A program made the translations under genes and the position numbers. DNA of 64,000 nt from Chloroflexi bacterium bin20 (GTDB taxonomy: Bacteria > Chloroflexota > Anaerolineae > Aggregatilineales > Phototrophicaceae). Shown in pieces: positions 44,568-53,149 of this stretch. The stretch's first letter is position 1. Each line of letters begins with the position of its first letter. Location: contig MPMG01000009.1 of NCBI GenBank assembly GCA_002238485.1, forward strand, positions 82,566 to 146,565, in the 5' to 3' direction. The notes under the pieces are model-generated. The model searched no databases. It was not told the DNA's origin and was given only the letters and a program-made list of their open reading frames with translations.

Positions 44568-44596
44568 TTGATATTATGCCGCACAGCATGTATACT
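44568..44596 (+). promoter_or_regulatory. Predicted sigma-70 promoter of first peptide-binding protein
   Basis: TTGATA (44568-44573) and TATACT (44591-44596) are spaced by 17 bases and precede the start codon by about 50 bases. Confidence 0.55.
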
Positions 44597-44647
44597 TGCC
44601 CTGCAAGACTCTATCAAATTGGGAAGCATCCACTGAAAGGATTCACT

Positions 44648-46345
44648 ATGCGCATCAAACTTGCACTTGTGCTTTGCTTGTTCCTGCTCAGCACGCTCTT
44701 TGGTGGCGTGGCTGTCGCGCAGGATACCAGCGAAGTCACCATCCTCTATTGGCAAGCGGTTTCTATCCTGAACCCCTACCTGTCGGGCGGCACGAAAGAC
44801 TTTGACGCCGCAGCGCTCATCCTCGAGCCCTTGGCCAGCATCGCCCCAGACGGCACTTTGGTGCCCGACCTGGCAGAATTCATCCCCACGCTGGAAAACG
44901 GCGGCGTATCCGAGGACTTGACGACCATCACCTGGAAGCTCAAGGATGGTTTGATCTGGTCGGACGGCTCGCCGGTTACCATCGATGACTTGATCTTCAC
45001 CTGGCAGTATTGCACGCATCCCGAAGGCGGCTGCTCGACCAAGCACTTCTACAACGATGTGGTCAGCATGGAAGACATCGGCGGCAACCAGATCAAGATC
45101 ACCTTTGGCGTGCCCAAGCCCAATCCCTACGACCCCTTCGTTTCGCAAAACGCGCCCATCTTGAATGCCGCGCAGTTTGCCGATTGCATGGGCGCCAACA
45201 TGTCGGCTTGCACCGACCAAAACTTCGCGCCGATCGGCACGGGTCCTTTCATGGTCGATGAGTTCCGTCCCAACGATGTGGTTACCTATACCGCCAACCC
45301 CAACTACCGCGAAGAGGGCAAGCCGCACTTCGACCGCGTCATCTTTAAGGGTGGCGGCGATGCCGAATCGGCCGCGCGCGCTGTGCTGGAAACGGGCGAA
45401 GCCGACTATGCCTGGAACTTGCAGATTTCGCCGGCAGTGCTCAGCGGCATGGAAGCGGCGGGCAATGGCACGGTGGTGGTCGCATTCGCCTCGTCGGTCG
45501 AGCGCCTGATGCTCAACCAGGCCGATGTCAGCCCAGACAACCCGAATCGTTCCATCGTTATGGAAGGCAATGCGCATCCGTTCCTGACGATCCCCGAAGT
45601 CGCCGACGCCATGTCGCTGGCGATTGACCGGGACATTATCGCCGGGCAGCTCTACGGCGCTGGCGGCCAAGCGGCTTGCAACATCGTGAATGGACCTCCC
45701 GTCAATGTATCGGAGACCTACCTGGGCTGCTCGCAAGATATTGACGGCGCAAACGCCATTCTGGATGCGGCTGGCATCATGGACAGCGATGGCGATGGCA
45801 TCCGCGAAGCCAACGGCGTGCCCTTGCGCGTCCAATATCAGACCAGCACCAATGCTGTTCGCCAGAACACTCAGGCGCTGATCAAGCAATGGTGGAGCGA
45901 GATCGGCATCGATACCGAGCTGCGCAATATCGACGCCGCAGTCTTCTTCGGTGGCGACCCCGCCAGCCCCGACACCTACCAGAAGTTCTACAGCGATGTG
46001 CAGATGTTCACCAGTGGCACCAGCGGTCCCGATGCCGAGACCTTCATGGTGCGCTGGATCTGTGGCGCCGACCCCAACCCAGACAACGGCTGGCTGGGGC
46101 GCAATGTGCCGCGGCACTGCAACCCCGCCTATGACGCGCTCTACGAAGAACTGACGCAGACCGGTGGCGTGGAAGCCCGCGCAGAGATCGTCAAGCAGAT
46201 GAACGACCTGCTGATCGAAAGCGGCGCGCTCATCCCGCTGGTATTCCGCGGCAGCGTATCGGCGCACAGCAACAGCCTGGGCGGCGTTGATATGAACGGC
46301 TGGGACAGCGAAATGTGGAATGCTCAGGATTGGTATCGCATGTAA
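44648..46345 (+). CDS. Peptide-type ABC substrate-binding protein (SBP_bac_5), copy 1
   Basis: This 565-residue secreted protein is an OppA/DppA-like binding protein. A signal peptide (1 to about 25, ending VAVAQ) is followed by the SBP_bac_5 fold, including YNDVVSMEDIGGNQIKITFG and YAWNLQISPAVLS. The start at 44648 is set by AAAGGA. Two close paralogs follow. It has its own promoter and a strong terminator (46387-46417), so it is probably transcribed alone. It likely binds peptides or oligosaccharide-like solutes. Confidence 0.88.
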   Translation: MRIKLALVLCLFLLSTLFGGVAVAQDTSEVTILYWQAVSILNPYLSGGTKDFDAAALILEPLASIAPDGTLVPDLAEFIPTLENGGVSEDLTTITWKLKDGLIWSDGSPVTIDDLIFTWQYCTHPEGGCSTKHFYNDVVSMEDIGGNQIKITFGVPKPNPYDPFVSQNAPILNAAQFADCMGANMSACTDQNFAPIGTGPFMVDEFRPNDVVTYTANPNYREEGKPHFDRVIFKGGGDAESAARAVLETGEADYAWNLQISPAVLSGMEAAGNGTVVVAFASSVERLMLNQADVSPDNPNRSIVMEGNAHPFLTIPEVADAMSLAIDRDIIAGQLYGAGGQAACNIVNGPPVNVSETYLGCSQDIDGANAILDAAGIMDSDGDGIREANGVPLRVQYQTSTNAVRQNTQALIKQWWSEIGIDTELRNIDAAVFFGGDPASPDTYQKFYSDVQMFTSGTSGPDAETFMVRWICGADPNPDNGWLGRNVPRHCNPAYDALYEELTQTGGVEARAEIVKQMNDLLIESGALIPLVFRGSVSAHSNSLGGVDMNGWDSEMWNAQDWYRM

Positions 46346-46386
46346 CAAGGCCTGCGAGCCATTCGCAACGCAAGAGCAGAACCCCG

Positions 46387-46417
46387 GGGGTGTGGCGCAG
46401 TGCCACGCCCCTTTTTT
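46387..46417 (+). terminator. Rho-independent terminator after first peptide-binding protein
   Basis: The stem GGGGTGTGGC/GCCACGCCCC (one G-T pair, 5-base loop GCAGT) is followed directly by six Ts (46412-46417). Confidence 0.8.
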
Positions 46418-46432
46418 GTCCCCAAACCCGTT

Positions 46433-46468
46433 GCCTCCCCCCGACTTTTCGGGGGGACCGAGGGGGGT
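46433..46468. repeat. MITE core repeat, identical to 37034-37069 in opposite orientation
   Basis: These 36 bases are a perfect reverse complement of the core of the MITE at 37007-37142, with the hairpin CCCCCCGA/TCGGGGGG, but no terminal repeats are present. It sits between the terminator and the next promoter. Confidence 0.7.
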
Positions 46469-46490
46469 GTCTTTCCCGATTCCTTATCGT

Positions 46491-46520
46491 TTGCCCCTTC
46501 GGCGCGTTTTTGGCTATACT
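46491..46520 (+). promoter_or_regulatory. Predicted promoter of second peptide-binding protein
   Basis: TTGCCC (46491-46496) and TATACT (46515-46520) are spaced by 18 bases, about 51 bases before the start codon. Confidence 0.45.
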
Positions 46521-46571
46521 TGAGGTGCTGTGAAACTTCTGTTATCCAATACGTCTGGAGAGGTACTACTA

Positions 46572-48275
46572 ATGAAAGCAAAGCTCAGCCTTTTGTTGAT
46601 CGTCGTCATGGCGCTGTCGTCCTTTGGCGGCATCGGCGTGGCACAAGATGGAGATACCGTGAACATCCTGTTTTGGCAGGCGGCGTCTCACATGAACCCT
46701 TACCTTGGCAACGGCACCAAAGAATTTGAAGCCGCTGCACTCGTGCTCGAGCCCCTGGCGCGCTATGACCCTGACGGCATCATGGTGCCCTGGCTGGTCG
46801 ATGAGATCCCCACAGTCGCCAACGGTGGTGTCTCCGAAGACTTGACCAGCATCACCTGGACCCTGAGCGAAGGAATCACCTGGTCGGACGGCTCGCCACT
46901 CACCTCTGCCGATGTCGTCTTTAGTGGCGACTTCTGCATGCACCCGGATACCGGCTGCACGGTGCTCGACCAATTCGCCAATGTCGCATCAATTGAAGCG
47001 GTCGATGATCTGACCGTCACGATCACATTTGATGTCGCCAAACCCTTCCCCTATGGTCCCTTCGTGGGTTATCTGACGCCCATCATCCAAAAGGCGCAAT
47101 TTGAAGACTGCATCGGCGCGGGGGCGCTGGAATGCCAGGAGAGCTTCGGCCCCATCGGCACAGGCGCCTACATGGTTACTGACTTCCGCACCAACGATGT
47201 CATCACCTACGCAGCCAACCCCAACTACCGCGTAGAAGGACAGCCGGCCTTTGAACGCGCTGTCTTCAAGGGCGGTGGCGATGCCGAATCGGCCGCGCGC
47301 GCTGTTTTGGAAACCGGTGAAGCCGACTATGCCTGGAACTTGCAGATTTCGCCCGCCGTCCTTTCGGCGATGGAAGCCGCAGGCCAAGGCACGGTCATCG
47401 TAGGTTTCGCCACCAGCGTCGAGCGCCTGCTGCTGAACCACACCAACCCCGATCCGGCTCTGGGCGAAAACCGCTCGGTCTGGATGGCGGATGGCAGCAA
47501 CGGCCACCCCTTCTTGCAGGTCGAGGCGGTCTGGAAAGCCATGTCCATGGCGATTGACCGCGAAGTGATCGCTGGCCAGCTCTATGGCGCGGGCGGCGTC
47601 GCCACCTGCAACATCCTGCCGGGCCCGCCCATTTACGCTTCGCCCAACAATCCCTTCTGCGGTCCGGATATTGACGCAGCCAATGCCATGCTCGATGAAG
47701 CCGGCATCATGGATTCTGACGGCGACGGCGTGCGCGAGTACATGGGCATCCCCCTGCGCGTCTCCTACCAGACCAGCACCAACGCCGTGCGTCAAAATAC
47801 CCAGGCGCTGATCAAGCAATGGTGGTCAGAGATCGGCATCGAGACCGAGCTGCGCAATATCGATGCGGCCGTCTTCTTCGGCGGCGATATCGCCAGCCCC
47901 GATACCTACTCCAAGTTCTTTACCGACATCGAGATGTACACGAATGGCTCCAGCGGCACCGACCCCGAGACCTACATGAGCGGCTGGCGCAGCGACCAGA
48001 TCACGCATCCCGACAACAGCTGGAATGGCAACAATGTTGTGCGCTGGTACAACGAAGATTATGACGCCCTGCTCGATCAGTTGGCCGAGACTGCGGTTCT
48101 GGAAGACCGCGCCGACCTGGCTATCCAGATGAACGACATGCTGGTCCAAACAGGCGCCATCATCCCGCTGGTCTATCGCGGCAGCGTTTCCGCCCATCAC
48201 AACAGCATCAACGGAGTCGCTATGAACGCCTGGGACTCCGAGTTGTGGAATATCGCCGAGTGGACTCGCAGCTAG
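46572..48275 (+). CDS. Peptide-type ABC substrate-binding protein (SBP_bac_5), copy 2
   Basis: This 567-residue secreted protein is a close paralog of copies 1 and 3. A signal peptide (1 to about 25, ending GIGVAQ) precedes the DGDTVNILFWQAAS segment shared with copy 3. The start at 46572 has GGAGAGG upstream. It carries its own promoter and is followed by a weak terminator-like hairpin (48298-48346). Divergence among the copies suggests different ligands for one transporter. Confidence 0.88.
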   Translation: MKAKLSLLLIVVMALSSFGGIGVAQDGDTVNILFWQAASHMNPYLGNGTKEFEAAALVLEPLARYDPDGIMVPWLVDEIPTVANGGVSEDLTSITWTLSEGITWSDGSPLTSADVVFSGDFCMHPDTGCTVLDQFANVASIEAVDDLTVTITFDVAKPFPYGPFVGYLTPIIQKAQFEDCIGAGALECQESFGPIGTGAYMVTDFRTNDVITYAANPNYRVEGQPAFERAVFKGGGDAESAARAVLETGEADYAWNLQISPAVLSAMEAAGQGTVIVGFATSVERLLLNHTNPDPALGENRSVWMADGSNGHPFLQVEAVWKAMSMAIDREVIAGQLYGAGGVATCNILPGPPIYASPNNPFCGPDIDAANAMLDEAGIMDSDGDGVREYMGIPLRVSYQTSTNAVRQNTQALIKQWWSEIGIETELRNIDAAVFFGGDIASPDTYSKFFTDIEMYTNGSSGTDPETYMSGWRSDQITHPDNSWNGNNVVRWYNEDYDALLDQLAETAVLEDRADLAIQMNDMLVQTGAIIPLVYRGSVSAHHNSINGVAMNAWDSELWNIAEWTRS

Positions 48276-48297
48276 TCTGCTGAGCGCTTGGCTCATT

Positions 48298-48352
48298 GCC
48301 CCTCCCGAAACCCTGGGTCTGCGCGATCTGGGGACGAAGGAGGGGCGCTTTC
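48298..48352 (+). terminator. Possible terminator after second peptide-binding protein
   Basis: GCCCCTCC (48298-48305) pairs with GGAGGGGC (48339-48346) over a long loop, followed by a short T-rich tract (GCTTTCT). Confidence 0.4.
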
Positions 48353-48439
48353 TATACATTGCGCGATATTTCCGTCATAGACTTTAGAGTTTGTGTTCCC
48401 GCGCCACAGACACTGCATTTAGCAGTTGACAACTGCGAT

Positions 48440-48469
48440 TTGCAATGATCGGCGAATCCTCGCTATAAT
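48440..48469 (+). promoter_or_regulatory. Predicted promoter of third peptide-binding protein
   Basis: TTGCAA (48440-48445) and a perfect TATAAT (48464-48469) are spaced by 18 bases, 49 bases before the start codon. Confidence 0.5.
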
Positions 48470-48518
48470 CCCTGTGGCAGTATAATTTAACCGCAGATAT
48501 ACCCAAAGTGAGGACTCT

Positions 48519-50228
48519 ATGAAGACAAAGCTTTCTCTCCTGCTAATCTTGGTGATGGTGCTGTCGTCTGTTGGCGGCATTGGCGTGGCACAAGATGGAG
48601 ATACCGTGAACATCCTGTTTTGGCAGGCAGCATCGAGCCTGAACCCCTATCTTTCTGGCGGCACCAAAGAACTGGAAGCCGCTTCGCTGGTTATCGAGCC
48701 GCTGGTGCGATATGACCCCGATGGTGTTATGGTGCCCTGGCTGGTCAATGAAGTCCCCACCCTTGCCAATGGCGGCGTTTCTGAGGATCTGACAAGCATC
48801 ACCTGGAACCTGCGCGATGATATCCTCTGGTCGGATGGCAGCGCCTTTACCGCGCACGATGTGGTCTTCACGGGCGAATACTGCATGCACCCCGAAGGCG
48901 GTTGTTCGACACTCAATCAGTTTGATGGCGTCGAAAGCCTGGAAGCGCTTGATGACCGCACTGTGAAGATCACCTTCACCGGTCCCAAGCCATTCCCCTA
49001 TGGTCCTTTCGTCGGCTATTTCACCCCGATCTTGCAGAAAGCGCAATTCGCGGATTGCATGGGTGTGGCATCGCAGGAGTGCACCGACCAAAACTTCGCG
49101 CCGATCGGCACGGGTCCCTTCATGGTGGAAGACTTCCGCCCCAACGATGTAGTAACCTATGTTCGCAACCCCAACTATCGCGACGAAGGCAAGCCCTACT
49201 TTGACCGCGCGGTCTTCAAAGGCGGCGGCGATGCGGAATCGGCTGCCCGCGCAGTCTTGGAAACCGGTGAAGCCGATTATGCCTGGAACTTGCAGATTTC
49301 GCCGGCTGTTCTGAGCGCGATGGAAGCAGCTGGACAGGGCACGGTCGTCGTCGCTTTCGCCACCAATGTCGAGCGCCTGATGGTGAATCACACCAATCCC
49401 GACCCGGCGCTGGGCGAAAACCGCTCGGTCTGGATGGCGGATGGCAGCAACGGCCACCCCTTCTTGCAGGTTGACGCGATCTGGAAAGCCATGTCCAAGG
49501 CTATCGACCGCAATGTGATCGCCGAGCAGCTCTATGGCGCTGGCGGCATCGCGACTTGCAATGTTTTGCCTGGCCCGCCGATCTATGCCTCGACGAACAA
49601 CGATGATTGCCTCGTGCAAGATGTTGAGGCTGCCAATGCCATGCTTGATGAGGCTGGCATCGTGGATAGCGACGGCGATGGTCTGCGCGAATACGAAGGC
49701 ATCCCGCTGCAGGTCAGCTATCAGACCAGCACGAATGCTGTTCGTCAAAGCACACAGGCGCTGATCAAGCAATGGTGGAGCGAGATCGGCATCGAAACCG
49801 AACTGCGCAACATTGATGCCGCCGTCTTCTTTGGCGGAGATGTCGCCAGCCCCGATACCTATGCCAAGTTCTACACCGATATCGAAATGTACACCAATGG
49901 CTCGAACGGCACCGACCCCGAGACCTACATGGGCAACTGGCGCACCACGGAAATCACCAGCCCGGCGACAGGCTGGCTTGGTTCCAATGTATCGCGCTGG
50001 TACAGCGAAGAGTACGATGCGCTGCTCGACCAGATGTCGCAGACCGGTGTGCTGGAAGAACGCGCGGCTCTGGCCATCCAGATGAACGACCTGCTGGTAC
50101 AGAGTGGCGCGATGATCCCGCTGGTCTACCGCGGCAGTGTGTCCGCGCATCACAACAGCGTCAACGGCATCGCCATGAACGCCTGGGATGCCGAGCTTTG
50201 GAATGTCGCAGAATGGACGCGCAGCTAG
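48519..50228 (+). CDS. Peptide-type ABC substrate-binding protein (SBP_bac_5), copy 3
   Basis: This 569-residue secreted protein is the third tandem OppA/DppA-like paralog. A signal peptide of about 25 residues ends GVAQ and the mature N-terminus DGDTVNILFWQAAS is identical to copy 2. The shared YAWNLQISPAVLSAMEAAGQ segment is near the middle. It is the copy nearest to the two permease genes and probably the main partner of that transporter. Confidence 0.88.
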   Translation: MKTKLSLLLILVMVLSSVGGIGVAQDGDTVNILFWQAASSLNPYLSGGTKELEAASLVIEPLVRYDPDGVMVPWLVNEVPTLANGGVSEDLTSITWNLRDDILWSDGSAFTAHDVVFTGEYCMHPEGGCSTLNQFDGVESLEALDDRTVKITFTGPKPFPYGPFVGYFTPILQKAQFADCMGVASQECTDQNFAPIGTGPFMVEDFRPNDVVTYVRNPNYRDEGKPYFDRAVFKGGGDAESAARAVLETGEADYAWNLQISPAVLSAMEAAGQGTVVVAFATNVERLMVNHTNPDPALGENRSVWMADGSNGHPFLQVDAIWKAMSKAIDRNVIAEQLYGAGGIATCNVLPGPPIYASTNNDDCLVQDVEAANAMLDEAGIVDSDGDGLREYEGIPLQVSYQTSTNAVRQSTQALIKQWWSEIGIETELRNIDAAVFFGGDVASPDTYAKFYTDIEMYTNGSNGTDPETYMGNWRTTEITSPATGWLGSNVSRWYSEEYDALLDQMSQTGVLEERAALAIQMNDLLVQSGAMIPLVYRGSVSAHHNSVNGIAMNAWDAELWNVAEWTRS

Positions 50229-50489
50229 CAAGTTGGTAATTTCCTTGTCGCCTTCCTCCGCTGTTTTTGGGGGGCGGGCGGCAATTAAACTTAGTAAACT
50301 GCAAAGGCGCAGAGGGCTTAGGCAGCAGATCGGCAGGACTTCTTTGCCTCAGTGGGCGCCTCGCTGAAACAGGCTTACCGAGCGACTTTTTGCAGGCATC
50401 TGTATTACAAGGTAATCTTCTATTGAGCAGATTGGACGCAAGCGCGACGGCGTCATTGCAGCAGTCCGACACGAGACGAGGGTGGTAGC

Positions 50490-51503
50490 ATGGGAAAATA
50501 CACAATTCGCCGGTTGCTGACCGCCATTCCGACTATTCTCGTCATCAGCTTCATCATCTTTGCTGTCGTCGACCTGTCGCCCAGCGACCCGACCGGCAAC
50601 CTGCCACTGACCATTCCGCCCGAAGTGCGCCAGAAGATCCGCGAAGCCCTGGGCGCCGACGACCCCTTCGCCGTCAAGTACGTCAAGTGGCTTAACCAAT
50701 TCTTCATCGCCGAGCCGCTGAACTTCATCGAAACCACCTTGGGCATCACCTTCCCCGGCAGCGAAGACCGCGTCCGCGTCATCAGTTGGGCGACGCGCGG
50801 CCCTGTCATCGACATCATCGCCGAGCGCCTGCCCCAGACACTTTGGGTGGTGGGCTCGTCATATTTCCTCGGCGTGATGATCGCGGTGCCGGTGGGCGTG
50901 TATTCGGCGTATCGGCAGTATTCCATCTTCGACCAGGTGGGCACTTTCGCCATGATGGTAGGCTTTTCTGTGCCGACCTTCTTCACCGGGCTGATGTTCA
51001 TCGTCATATTCAGCGTGAACCTGAAGTGGTTCCCATCGGTGTATGACACGACCCTTGTGGTCACCGATATCGAGTCGCTTCAGCAGCAGTTGAGGCAGAT
51101 GTTCATGCCGGTGACGGTGCTGACGCTCTATACGACCGCGCAGATGAGCCGCTATACGCGTGCGTCCACGCTGGACAACCTGCAGCAGGATTACATCCGC
51201 ACCGCGCGCAGCAAAGGCTTGACAGAGCGGACTGTCGTAATGCGTCACGCCGTGCGCAACAGCCTCATCCCGGTCGTCACGCTGATCGCTCTGCAAATCC
51301 CGGGCATCTTCGCCGGCGCGCTGATCACCGAGCAGATCTTCCGCGTCAATGGCATTGGGCAGTATCTGATCATCGCTATCCAGGGTGGCGACCTGCCGAC
51401 AGTGCAAACGGTCACTTTCATCTTCGCGGTGCTGGTGGTCTTCTTCAATATCGTCGCCGATGTGCTCTATGGCATCCTCGATCCACGCGTGACCTACTCG
51501 TAA
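50490..51503 (+). CDS. ABC transporter permease, DppB/OppB type
   Basis: This 337-residue integral membrane protein is the DppB/OppB-type permease of a peptide ABC importer. It has a first helix near residues 9-29, a long periplasmic loop (about 40-105), and further helices with the RTARSKGLTERTVVMRHAVRNSL ATPase-contact region near 235-255, the family's EAA-like loop. The DppC-type permease follows 21 bases later. Energising ATPase genes are not in the window. Confidence 0.9.
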   Translation: MGKYTIRRLLTAIPTILVISFIIFAVVDLSPSDPTGNLPLTIPPEVRQKIREALGADDPFAVKYVKWLNQFFIAEPLNFIETTLGITFPGSEDRVRVISWATRGPVIDIIAERLPQTLWVVGSSYFLGVMIAVPVGVYSAYRQYSIFDQVGTFAMMVGFSVPTFFTGLMFIVIFSVNLKWFPSVYDTTLVVTDIESLQQQLRQMFMPVTVLTLYTTAQMSRYTRASTLDNLQQDYIRTARSKGLTERTVVMRHAVRNSLIPVVTLIALQIPGIFAGALITEQIFRVNGIGQYLIIAIQGGDLPTVQTVTFIFAVLVVFFNIVADVLYGILDPRVTYS

Positions 51504-51524
51504 GCTTGTGATGGGCAGCCGACC

Positions 51525-52454
51525 ATGACCGCGACAGTCAAAGCAAAACCCAAAAACCTCGACCCAGCAGAATTCGTCCAAGCGCGCACATTCGCTGGCG
51601 ATGCCTGGCTGCAATTCCGCAAGCACAAGCTGGCGTTGATAGCCGTTGCCGTGCTGTTGATCATCGTGCTGGGCGTGCTGATTGGTCCCGCCATTTGGAC
51701 GATCGACCCGACCTATATCGACATCATCGCCGCCTACCAGATTTCATCGCCCGAGCATCCTTGGGGCACCGACAGCCTGGGGCGCGATACCCTGGCGCGA
51801 GCCTTGCAAGGTGGGCGCGTTTCGCTGATGATCGGCATTTCAGCCATGCTGGTTTCCATCAGCATCGGCACGATCATCGGGCTGGCATCGGGCTACTTCC
51901 GCCGGCTGGACAATCCGCTGATGCGCATGACCGACATCTTCATCGCCCTGCCCCAGCTGCCGCTGCTGCTGGTCTTGATGATGCTCTTCCGCGAGCCATT
52001 AAAAGCCGCCTTTGGCGTCGAGGGCGGCGTCTTCATCCTGATGGTCTCGGTTATCGGTGGCTTGCAGTGGATGCCGACTGCCCGGCTGGTGCGCGGCGAA
52101 GTGCTGTCTGTGAAGTCGCGAGAATTCATCACCGCGGCCACGGCTGTCGGTTCGCGCGATGGGCGCATCTTGACCAGCCACATCTTGCCCAATGTGATGA
52201 GCCCGGTCATTGTGGCAGCCACCTTCAGCATCGCCAGCGCCATCATTACCGAGTCGGCCTTGTCGTTTTTGGGCTTGGGCTTCCCGCCCGACTTCCCCAC
52301 CTGGGGGCGCCTGCTCTTCGATGGCAAAGATTACCTGACCATCACCTGGACGCTGGTGTTCTGGCCCGGCATGCTGATCTCCATGACAGTGCTCTGCGTC
52401 AACTTCATCGGCGATGGACTGCGCGATGCGCTGGATCCGCGCTTGCGGAAGTAG
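51525..52454 (+). CDS. ABC transporter permease, DppC/OppC type
   Basis: This 309-residue membrane protein is the DppC/OppC-type permease partner. The N-terminal OppC_N region (about 20-60) precedes six helices; HPWGTDSLGRDTLARALQGG (75-94) is a characteristic family segment and TAATAVGSRDGRILTSHILP the ATPase-contact loop. It ends 44 bases before the selenoprotein gene. Confidence 0.9.
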   Translation: MTATVKAKPKNLDPAEFVQARTFAGDAWLQFRKHKLALIAVAVLLIIVLGVLIGPAIWTIDPTYIDIIAAYQISSPEHPWGTDSLGRDTLARALQGGRVSLMIGISAMLVSISIGTIIGLASGYFRRLDNPLMRMTDIFIALPQLPLLLVLMMLFREPLKAAFGVEGGVFILMVSVIGGLQWMPTARLVRGEVLSVKSREFITAATAVGSRDGRILTSHILPNVMSPVIVAATFSIASAIITESALSFLGLGFPPDFPTWGRLLFDGKDYLTITWTLVFWPGMLISMTVLCVNFIGDGLRDALDPRLRK

Positions 52455-52460
52455 CGAGTG

Positions 52461-52494
52461 ATTCACCACAGAGACACAGAGAAGGTGGTGAATC
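52461..52494 (+). promoter_or_regulatory. Hairpin overlapping the ribosome site of the selenoprotein gene
   Basis: ATTCACCAC (52461-52469) pairs perfectly with GTGGTGAAT (52486-52494) around a CACAGAG-type repeat. The 3' arm overlaps the AAGGTGGTG ribosome site before the start at 52499, so the hairpin could limit translation. The same repeat family occurs elsewhere, so this may also be coincidental. Confidence 0.5.
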
Positions 52495-52498
52495 CATT

Positions 52499-53074
52499 AT
52501 GCCCTACATCAAACAGATAACCCTCGAGCAGGCCACAGGCCTCGTCAAGCGCGAGCTCGATAAAGCTGTCGCCCGCGCCGGCCGCGTCTGGAATATCGTG
52601 CAGATCATGTCGCTCAACGGGCGCGTCATGAAAGCGGCGATGGACTTCTATGGCGCTGCCATGTTCGCCGCTTCTCCCCTTTCGCGGGCGCAGCGCGAGA
52701 TGCTGGCGGTTGTCGTCAGCCGCGCCAACCACTGCCACTACTGAATTCAGTCGCATGCGCATGACCTCCGTGCCGAGGTCACCGACCTGTCCGACGAAGC
52801 CGCCGATGCCCTGGTGCATGCCATCGCCCGCGACTGGCGCGAAGCAGACCTGACCGAAGCCGACCGCGCCCTCTGCGCTTATGCCGAAAAACTGACTCTG
52901 CGACCGACCGCCATGGACGAGACTGATGTAGAGCAACTGCGCAGCGCCGGCTGGGACGACAGGTCCATTCACGATGCAACGCAGGTCATCAGCTTCTTCA
53001 ATTACATCAACCGCGTTGCCGATGGGCTGGGGGTGGAGCGCGAAGACTTCATTGATAACTGGGGCGAAAATTAA
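52499..53074 (+). CDS. AhpD-like peroxidase-related selenoprotein (in-frame TGA = Sec)
   Basis: Read through the TGA at 52742-52744, this gene encodes 191 residues of the AhpD/carboxymuconolactone-decarboxylase family (peroxidase-related type). Compared with M. tuberculosis AhpD (Glu118, Cys130, Cys133, His137), it has Glu67, Cys79, Sec82 and His86, with identical spacing in REMLAVVVSRANHCHY-U-IQSH. The stop lies exactly where the CxxC second Cys belongs. The frame continues in family sequence for 109 codons. A SECIS-like hairpin follows and the window encodes tRNA-Sec. It would reduce hydroperoxides or disulfides. Gene callers would report two fragments. Confidence 0.9.
52762..52781 (+). promoter_or_regulatory. 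Predicted bacterial SECIS element
   Basis: A seven-base-pair hairpin TGACCTC-CGTGCC-GAGGTCA lies just after the TGA. Its six-base loop starts 24 bases after the UGA and has G at its second position, matching the bacterial SECIS consensus (loop 16-37 bases downstream, G in the first two loop positions). Confidence 0.8.
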
Positions 53075-53149
53075 GCTCGCCAGCGAGTCCGCAAGAATCG
53101 GAGTGTCGCGCGACTGTCGATCTGCCAGGATAATGGCAGCGCAGGCAAA

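Noticed and set aside
44420..46348. Long antisense reading frames (also 48543-50231 and 59286-61781)
   Set aside because: They are GC-driven shadows opposite genes with clear family motifs, signal peptides and ribosome sites.
52499..53074. Two separate genes or a pseudogene at 52499-52744 and 52814-53074
   Set aside because: The TGA sits precisely at the AhpD CxxC second cysteine, family sequence continues in the same frame through the gap, and a SECIS-like hairpin and tRNA-Sec are present. Selenocysteine decoding explains all observations better.
53101..53112. MITE terminus GGAGTGTCG
   Set aside because: Only nine bases match and no core or second end is nearby.
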